A DNA stretch of 42,112 bases, taken from Saprospiraceae bacterium (GTDB lineage: Bacteria > Bacteroidota > Bacteroidia > Chitinophagales > Saprospiraceae). Every line of letters begins with the position of its first letter. The stretch's first letter is position 1. Positions 24,815 to 33,174 of this stretch are shown piece after piece. The translations under genes and the position numbers were made by a program. The stretch lies in contig JADLDL010000299.1 of assembly GCA_020846655.1 (NCBI GenBank), forward strand, positions 1 through 42,112, read 5' to 3'. The notes under the pieces are model-generated. The model worked only from the letters and a program-made list of their open reading frames with translations, ran no database searches and was not told where the DNA came from.

Positions 24815-25459
24815 TTACAGGGCCTCGGTTTTGTTCGGATCCGCCTCTTGGCTGGTGATCAAATTAAACTTATTGACGTTGATATCAATCAGGGTATTGA
24901 TCACCTTTTGAACGGCAGGATAGGGCGTATCTTTATCTGCTTTGACTACGATCACGTATTCATCCGATACTTTTCCTTCCTGTTTCATGTGAAACTGGGC
25001 CAGGCGGGCATTGTGAATCCAGGGACCGAGTTCATTGTTCGTGGAGTCGGCGGGCATGCCGGGTACCTGAACTTGGGCTCGTTCCGTTGGGTTAAGGTCC
25101 AACCATTGTTTCAACTGGTTGCGCGGCACCCCGAAAGCGCCGGCAATCGTGAACTTCAGTTGTTCCTCCTCCGTAAGCCCCATGGGATACTGTGTGTTCA
25201 TGTCCTTGATCAGGGCCAGGCGTGTGTGCTGGCCTGCCATGTCCAAAAACACCCGGCCGTCTTTGTCTACCAGCACCGTGAGCGTACCGGCATCCGGCAG
25301 CTTGGTTTCCGATATCGAAGAGGGCGTATCCACGGCAACGGGTTCTTGCGGCTTCATCTTTGCGGTAAGCATGAAGAAGGTCAGCAGCAGGAATGCCACG
25401 TCGCACATGGCCGTCATATCGACGGTTGGCACTTTACGATGCGGTTTATGCTTAGGCAT
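24815..25459 (-). CDS. exbD: Biopolymer transporter ExbD (first copy, divergent)
   Basis: This 214-residue ExbD has a short cytosolic tail (MPKHKPHRKVP) and a TM with the relay Asp in VDMTAMCDVAFLLLTFFMLTA (about 13-33). It has a longer periplasmic domain than classic ExbD. An insertion around DTPSSISETKLPDAGTLTV to WIHNARLAQFHMKQEG comes before the conserved end EYVIVVKADKDTPYPAVQKVINTLIDINVNKFNLIT. It is clearly different from the other two ExbDs, so a mixed ExbD stator is likely. Two unlike exbD genes behind one exbB is a common Bacteroidota arrangement as I recall. It is separated from exbB by 112 bases containing TGAGTGT-type repeats. Confidence 0.93.
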   Translation of the reverse strand: MPKHKPHRKVPTVDMTAMCDVAFLLLTFFMLTAKMKPQEPVAVDTPSSISETKLPDAGTLTVLVDKDGRVFLDMAGQHTRLALIKDMNTQYPMGLTEEEQLKFTIAGAFGVPRNQLKQWLDLNPTERAQVQVPGMPADSTNNELGPWIHNARLAQFHMKQEGKVSDEYVIVVKADKDTPYPAVQKVINTLIDINVNKFNLITSQEADPNKTEAL

Positions 25460-25471
25460 GTTGCTTTAGTT

Positions 25472-25570
25472 TTGAGTGTTGAGTCTTCCCGGCGCCGGGC
25501 TGCCGAATCGGCATTCCGAATACCAGGCGTTGAGTGTTGAGTCAGATGCTCAGGCGGCTCAATACTCAAT
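25472..25570. repeat. Heptamer direct and inverted repeats between exbB and exbD
   Basis: TTGAGTGTTGAGTC (two 7-base units, TTGAGTG and TTGAGTC) occurs at 25472-25485 and again at 25530-25543. CTCAATACTCAA at 25558-25569 is the inverted form with one mismatch, so it can fold back on the second copy (12-bp stem, one mismatch, 16-base loop). The stretch lies between co-directional genes of one operon and may affect the relative amount of ExbB and ExbD mRNA. Confidence 0.7.
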
Positions 25571-25571
25571 T

Positions 25572-26396
25572 TTAGTGGTGTTGCGAAGCATAGGTTTGCG
25601 TGAGGCTGAAGCCGGCCTCATCAATCCGGTACGTCATTCCATCAATACGGCTGGTAAAGATGTTGTAGAAAATAATGGCGATAGCAGAAGTACCGATACC
25701 GAGAGCCGTATTGATAAGAGCCTCAGAGATACCCGTAGCCAGAGCCGTGGAGTCCGGCGCGCCAGCAGTAGCCAGAGCGGCGAAGGACCGGATCATCCCC
25801 AATACCGTACCGAACAGACCCAACAGGGTGGCGATCGATGCGATGGTAGCCAGGATGTTCAGGTTTTTTTCCAGCATAGGCAGTTCGAGCGTGGTGGCTT
25901 CCTCCACTTCTTTCTGGATGGCCAACACTTTTTCGTCCTTTTCCATACCGGTTACCTTTTCCATTTCAGCATACTTGCTCAAACCAGCGCGTACCACATT
26001 GGCCACGGCGCCTTTTTGCTTGTCGCAAGCCGAAATAGCGGAAGGAATGTCGCCTTTATCGAGGAAACTTTTGATCGTACGGACGAACGAATCAACTTTT
26101 CCAGCGCCAGCAGCGGTGTTCAGCGTAATAAAACGCTCAATTACAAATACAATGGTAATGAAGAGCGTTCCCAACAAGATCGGTACCACGAATCCACCTT
26201 TGTAGATCGTGCCCAGGTAATCACCCGGATTGGGGTCTTTGGTGTTGTCGCCATCAATAAAGTGCGAACCGTCACCGAATACAAAGAGATACACCAGGGT
26301 CGATGCCAGAAAACAGGCGGGAATAGCGATCAGCGGGAAAATCGAGCTGATGTCAGAACCTTGTTGCTTAGCAGGAGTTGTTTTTGCTGCTGTCAT
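25572..26396 (-). CDS. exbB: MotA/TolQ/ExbB proton-channel family protein
   Basis: This 274-residue inner-membrane protein is the ExbB-type channel subunit. It has an N-terminal TM (about 19-41), a second TM (about 70-88, FVVPILLGTLFITIVFVIERF), a cytosolic helical region with the family's E-x-R/K pattern (IQKEVEEATTLELPMLEKN, about 161-179), and the conserved paired TM signature NLNILATIASIATLLGLFGTVLGMI (about 179-203). A last TM contains INTALGIGTSAIAIIFYNIF. The extra N-terminal helix and the acidic loop are typical of Bacteroidota ExbB. It is the first gene and the only ExbB for three ExbD and two TonB proteins. It has a good promoter match about 220 bases upstream. Confidence 0.94.
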   Translation of the reverse strand: MTAAKTTPAKQQGSDISSIFPLIAIPACFLASTLVYLFVFGDGSHFIDGDNTKDPNPGDYLGTIYKGGFVVPILLGTLFITIVFVIERFITLNTAAGAGKVDSFVRTIKSFLDKGDIPSAISACDKQKGAVANVVRAGLSKYAEMEKVTGMEKDEKVLAIQKEVEEATTLELPMLEKNLNILATIASIATLLGLFGTVLGMIRSFAALATAGAPDSTALATGISEALINTALGIGTSAIAIIFYNIFTSRIDGMTYRIDEAGFSLTQTYASQHH

Positions 26397-26720
26397 GCTG
26401 CGTTTAATTTTGAGTTAATGAATGTTTTGTGACAGTGCTCCTTGTTGCTGTGAGAGGTTCTTAAATTCCGGACATTACTTTTCCGTTTCGTCTTGATCCT
26501 TGCGCTTGAATAGATGCAACGCAGCAAAAAATTGGTGTGTAATCACAAAAAAATTTTTGCCCGAATCTCTGAACCTCGTCTGCCGTGCTAAAGGAGCGGC
26601 TTTTTCTCAGCGGTAAAAATAGTGTAAGACATACAATTTCCAACAAAGGCTCCTGGAAATTCATATTTATTACACATTTAATTGGCTAATCGCCGTTAGC
26701 CATTCGCTTGAATTTCAATC
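26397..26720 (-). promoter_or_regulatory. exbB upstream region with promoter and long leader
   Basis: No gene is visible in these 324 bases. On the minus strand GTTG (26644-26641), 19 bases, then TATTTTTA (26621-26614) is a near-consensus Bacteroidota promoter with one mismatch in the -7 box. Transcription would begin near 26608, leaving a leader of about 210 bases before the exbB ATG. The left arm of the gap as read on the minus strand holds the kdsA 3' hairpin (26683-26702). Confidence 0.5.
26683..26702 (-). terminator. Weak hairpin after kdsA
   Basis: TGGCTAA (26683-26689) is complementary to TTAGCCA (26696-26702) with a 6-base loop, 19 bases after the kdsA stop. The downstream sequence on the minus strand (ATTAAATG) has no T run, so termination is uncertain. 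Confidence 0.4.
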
Positions 26721-27539
26721 CTAACGAATAGCCTGCCGGATTCGCACCAAGCGTTCCAGCAGTTTTTCCAGGCGATCCAGTGGAAGCATATTGGCGCCGT
26801 CTGACTTCGCCGTTGCAGGGTGTGGATGCGTTTCGATGAACAATCCGTCCGCACCTACCGCCACGCCCGCACGGGCCACGGTTTCGATCAGGGCAGGCCG
26901 GCCACCGGTCACCCCGCTGCTTTGATTGGGCTGCTGCAACGAATGCGTGCAGTCCAATACCACCGGACAACCAAACGCTTGCATCGCCGGGATCCCCCGG
27001 AAATCCACGATCAGGTCCTGATAGCCAAACATCGTCCCCCGGTCCGTCAGGAACACATGCGGATTGCCCTCCTCTTCTACTTTCTCCTTGGCAAATTGCA
27101 TGGCCTCCGGGCTCACAAACTGGCCTTTTTTGATATTAACCACCTTGCCGGTCTGCGCAGCAGCCACCAAGAGGCTGGTCTGCCGGCACAAAAAAGCGGG
27201 AATTTGCAGCACATCCACATACATCGCGGCCAAAGCAGCCTCGGCGTCGCTGTGGATATCGGTAGTCACCGGCAGGTCGTAGTGCTCCCCAACGGCTTTG
27301 AGGATCGATAGCGCTTTTTCGTCGCCGATCCCTGTAAACGAATCCCGCTTGCTGCGGTTGGCCTTGCGGTAGCTGCCTTTAAATATATAAGGTATGGCCA
27401 GGCGCTCGCATATCTCGCGGACCTGACCGGCGATATCGAACGCCATTTGCTCGCCTTCAATGGCACATGGCCCGGCTATCAGAAAAAAATTGCCCGAATC
27501 CGTGTGTTTCAGGCGGGGTAAACTGTTTTGCCAATTCAT
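26721..27539 (-). CDS. kdsA: 3-deoxy-8-phosphooctulonate synthase (Kdo8P synthase)
   Basis: This 272-residue protein is KdsA. It condenses phosphoenolpyruvate with D-arabinose 5-phosphate to Kdo-8-phosphate, the first committed step of Kdo synthesis for the lipopolysaccharide core. Family motifs seen: FLIAGPCAIEG (19-29), YIFKGSYRKANRSKRDSFTG (51-70), VTTDIHSD, LQIPAFLCRQTSLL, VNIKKGQFVSPEAM, LTDRGTMFGY, CTHSLQQPN, GLFIETHPHPATAKSDGANMLPL. Cys25 in AGPC is the metal ligand of the metal-dependent class; the E. coli type has Asn there. ATG 27539 is chosen; the TTG two codons upstream is not needed. A TACTTTTG box is 20 bases before the start, so kdsA can be transcribed apart from the peptidase gene 41 bases upstream. 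Confidence 0.97.
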   Translation of the reverse strand: MNWQNSLPRLKHTDSGNFFLIAGPCAIEGEQMAFDIAGQVREICERLAIPYIFKGSYRKANRSKRDSFTGIGDEKALSILKAVGEHYDLPVTTDIHSDAEAALAAMYVDVLQIPAFLCRQTSLLVAAAQTGKVVNIKKGQFVSPEAMQFAKEKVEEEGNPHVFLTDRGTMFGYQDLIVDFRGIPAMQAFGCPVVLDCTHSLQQPNQSSGVTGGRPALIETVARAGVAVGADGLFIETHPHPATAKSDGANMLPLDRLEKLLERLVRIRQAIR

Positions 27540-27558
27540 GAACAAGCTGTTTTAGCGG

Positions 27559-27566
27559 CAAAAGTA
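27559..27566 (-). promoter_or_regulatory. -7 promoter box of kdsA
   Basis: On the minus strand this reads TACTTTTG, an exact TAnnTTTG match, 20 bases before the ATG at 27539. It sits in the 41-base gap after the M1 peptidase stop. No -33 TTTG is evident. Confidence 0.45.
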
Positions 27567-27580
27567 AGTTTACCAATTGG

Positions 27581-30500
27581 CTAATTTACCAGATTCTGCA
27601 CCACTTCCAAGGGGGTCACCTTGCCAATCCGGATGCTCCAGGAAATCCGCCGGAAATAATTGCCATTCCCCAGTTCCTGGTAGCGGTCGCGCAAGGGCCT
27701 GGCATTGACCAGGGGGAAATACAGTTCCAGGGCGCCATTAAAAAACTGCAACATAAGCCCGCCGCTCCATAAAAATTGTTCCTCGAAGGGCCGGTCGCGT
27801 CCCAAAGGCGTCGCGTCGTGAAAATACCCGATGTCGAAGTAAGGTTTCAGCGGAATACCCAGCGGCAGGCGCTGTGGCAGGTCGGCTTTCAGGTTCAGGG
27901 CGAGAATAAAATCGTTGGAATTGCCGATCAGGTTGGCAAAAGGCGCGCCCAGGGCATTTTTAAACCCGCCTTCGGTTTGGCTGATTTGCTGGGCCCAAAT
28001 GCCGGAGGCCTCCGAGCGCCCCAAAAAGATCTGGTCGAAGCGGTAATCGTTGAAGCCTTGTGGGTTCAGGGCAAACGAGGCCCGGGCCACATCTTCCGTC
28101 AGGCTGTTTTGCGCCACACTGCCACGCGCACGCTGTGTGTTTTGCAAAAAATAACCGGCAAAGGCGCGCAGGTAAACTTTCCGTTTGGCCTGGTAGTAGA
28201 ATTGCTGATTCCATTCGAGGCTGCCCCGCAGGTACTGTGCCGGCTGCCCGTCGGGCGCCTGGTACGCCTGCTGTTCGAGCGCCGCTGTCAGGCGATACGG
28301 GTTGGGCAATTTGCGCTGGGCGGCCTCGTAGCGGAGTTCGTAGATCGTGGTGTGCTGCCAGTTTTTGTCCAGGTATTCGCCCGTGGAGGCAAACTCGGCT
28401 TCCTCCTTGCCGATCAACAGGGCGCGCAATACGAGCGCATGGGCAAAAGAAGGCGAACTACTGCGCAGTTCGGCGCGCAACTGCGGCATGATCCGGTAAA
28501 ACCGAAGGTAGTAATCGTCGCGGCGGTTGCGGTCGTAGTTCAGCAGTTTGGCATTGACGCCCAGGGTGACCTTGGGCAGCAATTCGCCGGGCAAAAAACG
28601 GTAGCGCACATCGGCCATGCCCACAAAATGCTTCGAACCGATGCCGTAGCCCGGCAACATAAAATATTGAAAGCGCCGCGACGGAAACGGCGGGTTGTAC
28701 AACACCAGCCCCAGCATGGTTTTGTCGTAGTTGTTCCAGCCCAGCCAGGGCAAAATACCCGCTACACTGCGGGCGGGCATCTGGGCCGGGCTCAGCATTT
28801 TGATCCGCAAGGGCTCCACGCCGGGAAATATCCCGCTGGTACGCCGGCTGTTGTTGCGCCGGTTTACATCCAGCGTGGTGTGTTCCTGATCCAGCACAAA
28901 AACCTCTGCCTCCACCGCCGGAAAGGCAACTACCGTGCGGGATTGTTCCAGGGCCGGGTACCAAATCGTTTGCACGGGCTGGCCATTCCGCAGGGCTGAA
29001 ATACTAAACGGAGCCGCCAGGCTGCCGCGCTGTTTTACCGTAAGAAATACACTATCCTGCGTGCGCTCCACCCGGGTGAGCGCCAGGTCGAAACGCCGGC
29101 GGGTCTGCATACCCTGAAAAAACCAATCGACTTCCAGCCCCGCCGCCGCCCAGGCCGCGCGCAGGTCCTCGGGGTATGGGTGCCGAAACTGCCATTGGCG
29201 GTAGTATTGCTGCATCGCATCGTCGAACCGGGCTTTGCCCACCGAATGTTCGAGCCATTCCAGGCACATCGCCGTTTTCATATACACCTGGATGCCATAT
29301 GCGATCGACCAAAAATCGTCCGATGGCGTATCCGGCGGTGTGTCGGCGCCTTCGCGGGCCAGCATGAGATAGCCGTTTTCGACCACCGGCCCCGAGGCCG
29401 AGGGGTCGAAAGCCCAGCGCGGCAGCATGTCGTTGGTGCCGTCAGTGCCGTAATACTGCACCATATAGCGGTGTTGGTAATAGGTATTGATGCCTTCGTC
29501 CATCCAGGGATGGTCGCGTTCGTTGCTGGCCAGTATGCCATAAAACCAGTTGTGCCCTACTTCGTGGGTGATCACATCGTCGAGCGACTTGCCACTCGAC
29601 GCATCGCCGATCACCGTCACCATCGGGTATTCCATGCCGCCACCGGCGCTCAGGGCGCTGTGTACGGCCGTGGCTTGCGGCCAGGGGTATTCGCCCACGT
29701 GCCGGGAGTAAAATTCTAAGGAACGGCGCACATAAAAGGCGCCTTTCTCCCAAAGATCAAAATCCTCGGCGGTAAACATCGCCCAACAATCCACCGTTTT
29801 GCCGCTGCCCAAGTGGGCTGTGTCTTTGAGCACAAAAAAACGCTTGTCGGCAAACCAGGCAAAATCATGCACCCGGTCGGCAGTGTACCGGATGGTTTTG
29901 GTTGCGCTGGCTGACGCCGGGAACGGGGCTTCCACGGCCTGTTTTTTACTTTTTTTGACCACCGCATTGCCCGCCCGGCGGGCTATTTCCTGCCGGGTTT
30001 CGCGCTCTTTTTGTTGTAAAAATTCGATTTCCGAAGGGGTTTGCAAGGCGCCGGTAGCGCCCACCACGTAGTTTTCCGGCAGGGTAATACTGACATCAAA
30101 GGAGCCGAATTCGGAGAAAAACTCGCCCATGTCCAGGTACGGCATAGCGTGCCAGCCTTTGGCGTCGTACACCGCTGGCTTGGGGTACCATTGGGTGAGT
30201 TGGTAGGAGCTGCCCACATGCCCGAGCCGCGAAAACGAAGCCGGGATGTGCAGCAAAAACGGCGTTTCAATCACCACCGTACCGCCCGGCAGCAGCGCTT
30301 GCGCGAGGCGCAGCACTGCGATATCCGGATTTTTGGGGTCTATCTGCCAGGCTACCGGCTGGCCATCCACCCGGAAGTCGATATTTTTAAAAAAGCCCAG
30401 CGTGCTGTCGGGCGAAAAATAAAATTGTGCATTGCCGTCGCGCAGTTTTTGCCGGCAATAGGCGGAAGAACGGCTCTGAAACGCGTTGGCCCAGAGGTGC

Positions 30501-30691
30501 ATCCAGATTTCCGGCAGGGCATCGGGCGAGCGGTTGGTGTAGGCCATCCGGATGTGCCCGTCGAGGCGGTGCTGCCGGTCGTCGAGGGTCACCTGGATTT
30601 GGTATTGGAGGTCCTGTTGGAAATAGGTTTTTTGAGCAAAAAACGGAGTTGTTTGTGCCCAAAAAAGGACAAACAGGAGGGTACGAAGCAT
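27581..30691 (-). CDS. M1-family zinc metallopeptidase with C-terminal beta-barrel-like region
   Basis: This 1036-residue protein has a signal peptide (about 1-19). It contains a gluzincin aminopeptidase-type domain with the zinc site HEVGHNW (His376, Glu377, His380) and the third ligand Glu399 in HPWMDEGIN, i.e. HExxH-x18-E. The substrate motif is GGGMEYP (350-356) in place of the usual GAMEN. From about residue 630 to the end the sequence changes to alternating strands with aromatic girdles, e.g. YFMLPGYGIGSKHFVGMADV, PYFDIGYFHD, LWSGGLMLQFFNGALELYFP and ISWSIRIGKV. This looks like an outer-membrane barrel rather than the ERAP-like helical domain of ordinary M1 enzymes. If so, the peptidase is held at the outer membrane. 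Its gene lies 36 bases after the DUF4153 gene, probably in one operon. Confidence 0.88.
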   Translation of the reverse strand: MLRTLLFVLFWAQTTPFFAQKTYFQQDLQYQIQVTLDDRQHRLDGHIRMAYTNRSPDALPEIWMHLWANAFQSRSSAYCRQKLRDGNAQFYFSPDSTLGFFKNIDFRVDGQPVAWQIDPKNPDIAVLRLAQALLPGGTVVIETPFLLHIPASFSRLGHVGSSYQLTQWYPKPAVYDAKGWHAMPYLDMGEFFSEFGSFDVSITLPENYVVGATGALQTPSEIEFLQQKERETRQEIARRAGNAVVKKSKKQAVEAPFPASASATKTIRYTADRVHDFAWFADKRFFVLKDTAHLGSGKTVDCWAMFTAEDFDLWEKGAFYVRRSLEFYSRHVGEYPWPQATAVHSALSAGGGMEYPMVTVIGDASSGKSLDDVITHEVGHNWFYGILASNERDHPWMDEGINTYYQHRYMVQYYGTDGTNDMLPRWAFDPSASGPVVENGYLMLAREGADTPPDTPSDDFWSIAYGIQVYMKTAMCLEWLEHSVGKARFDDAMQQYYRQWQFRHPYPEDLRAAWAAAGLEVDWFFQGMQTRRRFDLALTRVERTQDSVFLTVKQRGSLAAPFSISALRNGQPVQTIWYPALEQSRTVVAFPAVEAEVFVLDQEHTTLDVNRRNNSRRTSGIFPGVEPLRIKMLSPAQMPARSVAGILPWLGWNNYDKTMLGLVLYNPPFPSRRFQYFMLPGYGIGSKHFVGMADVRYRFLPGELLPKVTLGVNAKLLNYDRNRRDDYYLRFYRIMPQLRAELRSSSPSFAHALVLRALLIGKEEAEFASTGEYLDKNWQHTTIYELRYEAAQRKLPNPYRLTAALEQQAYQAPDGQPAQYLRGSLEWNQQFYYQAKRKVYLRAFAGYFLQNTQRARGSVAQNSLTEDVARASFALNPQGFNDYRFDQIFLGRSEASGIWAQQISQTEGGFKNALGAPFANLIGNSNDFILALNLKADLPQRLPLGIPLKPYFDIGYFHDATPLGRDRPFEEQFLWSGGLMLQFFNGALELYFPLVNARPLRDRYQELGNGNYFRRISWSIRIGKVTPLEVVQNLVN

Positions 30692-30727
30692 ACAAAAAGA
30701 GATCGGACGGGCCCGGTTGGTAAAACA

Positions 30728-32515
30728 CTATTTTAAAAACAAAACACCATTCAGGTTTTCGAGACGGGATTTTTCGCGCTGGAAACGAAGGAATTCGACC
30801 AGCAGCCGGGCTTTTCGCTTGGCATTGGACAATTCCACGGCAGGAGCATCCAACAACAATTCGGTCGTTTTCACCGAATCGGCTGCCACCCAGCGGCGAA
30901 GTTGCGGACCGAGATCAAACGAATCCAGCGCCGGGGTATTGCCTTCGAGTTTTACGACGATCTTCTGGCCATCGTCCGAAAGCCAGGCCAATTGGTGGCT
31001 TCTGTCCTGCGCTTGCGTACGCTCCGTGGGCAGGTACAGTTCGAGTTTGTAATACGACCGGAAGCCGGCAACATTGCCGCCCAGCACCGGATCTTTGGGC
31101 CGCACGCTGAGGTATTCTAACACGGAGTAGGTATCGTAGGTCGACTTGATATTCAGCCAATTGGCAATCCGGGTACTGTTGTCGTCGTATTGCGTCAGGG
31201 CCGGCAGCGCAGTTACCGGCACCGGCAGCCAGGCTTCGACCACATCCAGGGCGTGCTGGCGTTGCAGGAAATAAAGGCTGCCCAGTATCCGTTCGGCGTC
31301 GGGGCCCGTCACGATTTTGCCGCCAGGCTTCAGTTTTTCGCCCTCGAATCGGTCGTTTTTCTCCAGCAAATCCCGCAAAATAGCCGTTTGGCTGCGCCGG
31401 GACACCTGCTGGGCGTTGAAGGGGCCAAAGATGGCCGGCAGTATAAACAGCGCCAGCGAGATCGGAATAAACTTGATGTTGTCTTTTTTGGACCACAAAA
31501 AGTACAGACACAACACCAGCAGCCAAATGGCCGCATGGGCCACGTAGTAGCGCGGCTCGGTCACGCCGTAATCGCTGATCCGCTGGCCAATGGCCACCAG
31601 CAACAGGCCCACCATCGGGAGCAGCACATGCCAAAACCAGCGGCGGAAAGCCGAGACGATCTTGCTGTCGGTGTAATCGGGCAACAAATAATTGATGAGG
31701 TAGGTAAAAATGCCGGCGATCGAAAACCCGAGTACCAGCGACGACACCCAGCCGTGGGGCAAATGCCAGGTTGCCAGGATTTTAAACGAATAGGCGTACA
31801 AAATCAGGAAATACAGACCCACGATCGGGATCAGGATATACTGGCAAAGGTTTTTGAAAACAACATTGTAGGCCTTGTCGGCTTCGCTGAACTGGTACGA
31901 TGCCGGAAAATGGTACAGAAAAAACGTGGTATTGAACAAGCCTGCCAGCAGCACAAACAAATGCCCGTACATTTTGTAGCGGATGTCCAACTGAAACAAC
32001 TCGTTGACGGCCAGCAAGGCCAGCGAAAGGCCGGTGTATAAAATCAGGGTATAGGCGGCGCCAATGATAAAATTGGCAAACAACTGCTTGTTGTACTCCC
32101 AAAAATCGGCCACCCCCAACCGGTTGAGGTAGGGCGCTACCGCCACAAACAAGTGTGCCACCAGGAGTAGGCCGATGTAGGGCGGCAGGAACACGGCTTC
32201 AAACTCGGGGGCATTGATGTCGAGCAGGAAAAAATAGAGGACCAGCAGGGCAATACCCAAAGCGGCGAGCAGGTATTTGTGCCGCGTGGGCAGGGCGCGT
32301 TGTTCGGCAAAAGCCGTAAGGCCCGTACACAGCGCCAGGCCCAATTGGGCCATGAGCCAAAATTTGAGCAGGGTATAGTCGTCGGCCGGTTCGGCCTCGA
32401 TAGCGACCATGAGGGTCAGGATACCGACGACGGCGCAGAACAGGGTTGCCGGAAAGCGCCGCCAGGCATCGCGAAACGCCAGGGCCAGGAAAGACAGGGA
32501 GGGTCGTTTCAACAT
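30728..32515 (-). CDS. DUF4153-type polytopic membrane protein
   Basis: This 595-residue protein has eleven or more hydrophobic helices in the first 370 residues. Typical family stretches are LCTGLTAFAEQ (about 60-70), YILIPIVGLYFLILYAYSFKIL (about 227-248), HLPHGWVSSLVLGFSIAGI and ISDYGVTEPRYYV (about 309-321), which I associate with DUF4153. The last 200 residues are soluble and beta-rich (EGEKLKPGGKIVTGPDAERI onward). The function of the family is not known. It is the first gene of a probable two-gene operon with the M1 peptidase. Its start is 106 bases from the divergent gene at 32622. Confidence 0.82.
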   Translation of the reverse strand: MLKRPSLSFLALAFRDAWRRFPATLFCAVVGILTLMVAIEAEPADDYTLLKFWLMAQLGLALCTGLTAFAEQRALPTRHKYLLAALGIALLVLYFFLLDINAPEFEAVFLPPYIGLLLVAHLFVAVAPYLNRLGVADFWEYNKQLFANFIIGAAYTLILYTGLSLALLAVNELFQLDIRYKMYGHLFVLLAGLFNTTFFLYHFPASYQFSEADKAYNVVFKNLCQYILIPIVGLYFLILYAYSFKILATWHLPHGWVSSLVLGFSIAGIFTYLINYLLPDYTDSKIVSAFRRWFWHVLLPMVGLLLVAIGQRISDYGVTEPRYYVAHAAIWLLVLCLYFLWSKKDNIKFIPISLALFILPAIFGPFNAQQVSRRSQTAILRDLLEKNDRFEGEKLKPGGKIVTGPDAERILGSLYFLQRQHALDVVEAWLPVPVTALPALTQYDDNSTRIANWLNIKSTYDTYSVLEYLSVRPKDPVLGGNVAGFRSYYKLELYLPTERTQAQDRSHQLAWLSDDGQKIVVKLEGNTPALDSFDLGPQLRRWVAADSVKTTELLLDAPAVELSNAKRKARLLVEFLRFQREKSRLENLNGVLFLK

Positions 32516-32593
32516 GGTAGTGGTATGGTATGGCCTAAAAAAAGCAATCTGGCGGAAAAATAGGGATTTCGGCTGTGCCTACGGTTTGTTGGC

Positions 32594-32601
32594 TATTTTT
32601 G
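32594..32601 (+). promoter_or_regulatory. -7 promoter box of the 32622 gene
   Basis: TATTTTTG, an exact TAnnTTTG match, lies 20 bases before the ATG at 32622. The spacing is the same as at CPBP and kdsA. No clear -33 element. Confidence 0.45.
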
Positions 32602-32621
32602 CCCGTCAAATTTCACTCTTT

Positions 32622-33173
32622 ATGCGCACAATTCTGATTTGCGTAGTTTTTTTCGGCGCCGGAGCCCTGCGCCTGGGCGCCCAGGCCCCCGATTCGCTGC
32701 CGTTTCCGGCATCCTGGGCCGGCAATTGGCACGGCACGCTGGAGATTTTTAACGGCCGGGGCAAGGTACAGTCGGTACCCATGTGGCTGGAGATTCAAAA
32801 AATAGACAGTTCCAGCACCGGCCGCTACACGTTTGGCCTGGTCTACGGCTCCAAGGAGCAGGACTGGCGGCCCTATGAACTCGTGCCTGTAGCGCCCGAA
32901 AAAGGCCTCTGGCGGGTGGATGAAAAAAACAGCATCGTGATGGAAAGTTACCTGTACGGACCCAAACTGCTCTGCTGGTTTACGGTGAGCGGCAACCGCA
33001 TCCTGTGTACCTACGAGAAACGCAGCGCCACCGAAATGTGGTTTGAAGTGTATTCCGGAGAAGAAAAACCGGCGAGCAGCACCGGCAACACCAAGCAGGG
33101 CGAGGAGGATATCCCGGAAGTCAAGACCTATCCGTTCAGCGTATTTCAGCGGGCTGTTCTCAACTTAAACTGA
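32622..33173 (+). CDS. Secreted hypothetical protein
   Basis: This 183-residue protein has a signal peptide (MRTILICVVFFGAGALRLGAQ, 1-21). The compact beta-rich body contains SWAGNWHGTLEIF (about 30-42), VPMWLEIQKI, YTFGLVYGS, IVMESYLYGPKLLCWFTVSGNRILCTYEKR and WFEVYSG. The pattern of strands is reminiscent of small lipocalin-like folds, but I do not recognise a family. The frame is open upstream to 32409 within the divergent gene; ATG 32622 is preferred because it starts the signal peptide and follows a -7 box. The next gene starts 1 base after the stop, so they are translationally close. Confidence 0.75.
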   Translation: MRTILICVVFFGAGALRLGAQAPDSLPFPASWAGNWHGTLEIFNGRGKVQSVPMWLEIQKIDSSSTGRYTFGLVYGSKEQDWRPYELVPVAPEKGLWRVDEKNSIVMESYLYGPKLLCWFTVSGNRILCTYEKRSATEMWFEVYSGEEKPASSTGNTKQGEEDIPEVKTYPFSVFQRAVLNLN

Positions 33174-33174
33174 C

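Noticed and set aside
27540-27545. TTG start two codons upstream of the kdsA ATG
   Set aside because: ATG 27539 is normal and gives the expected length.
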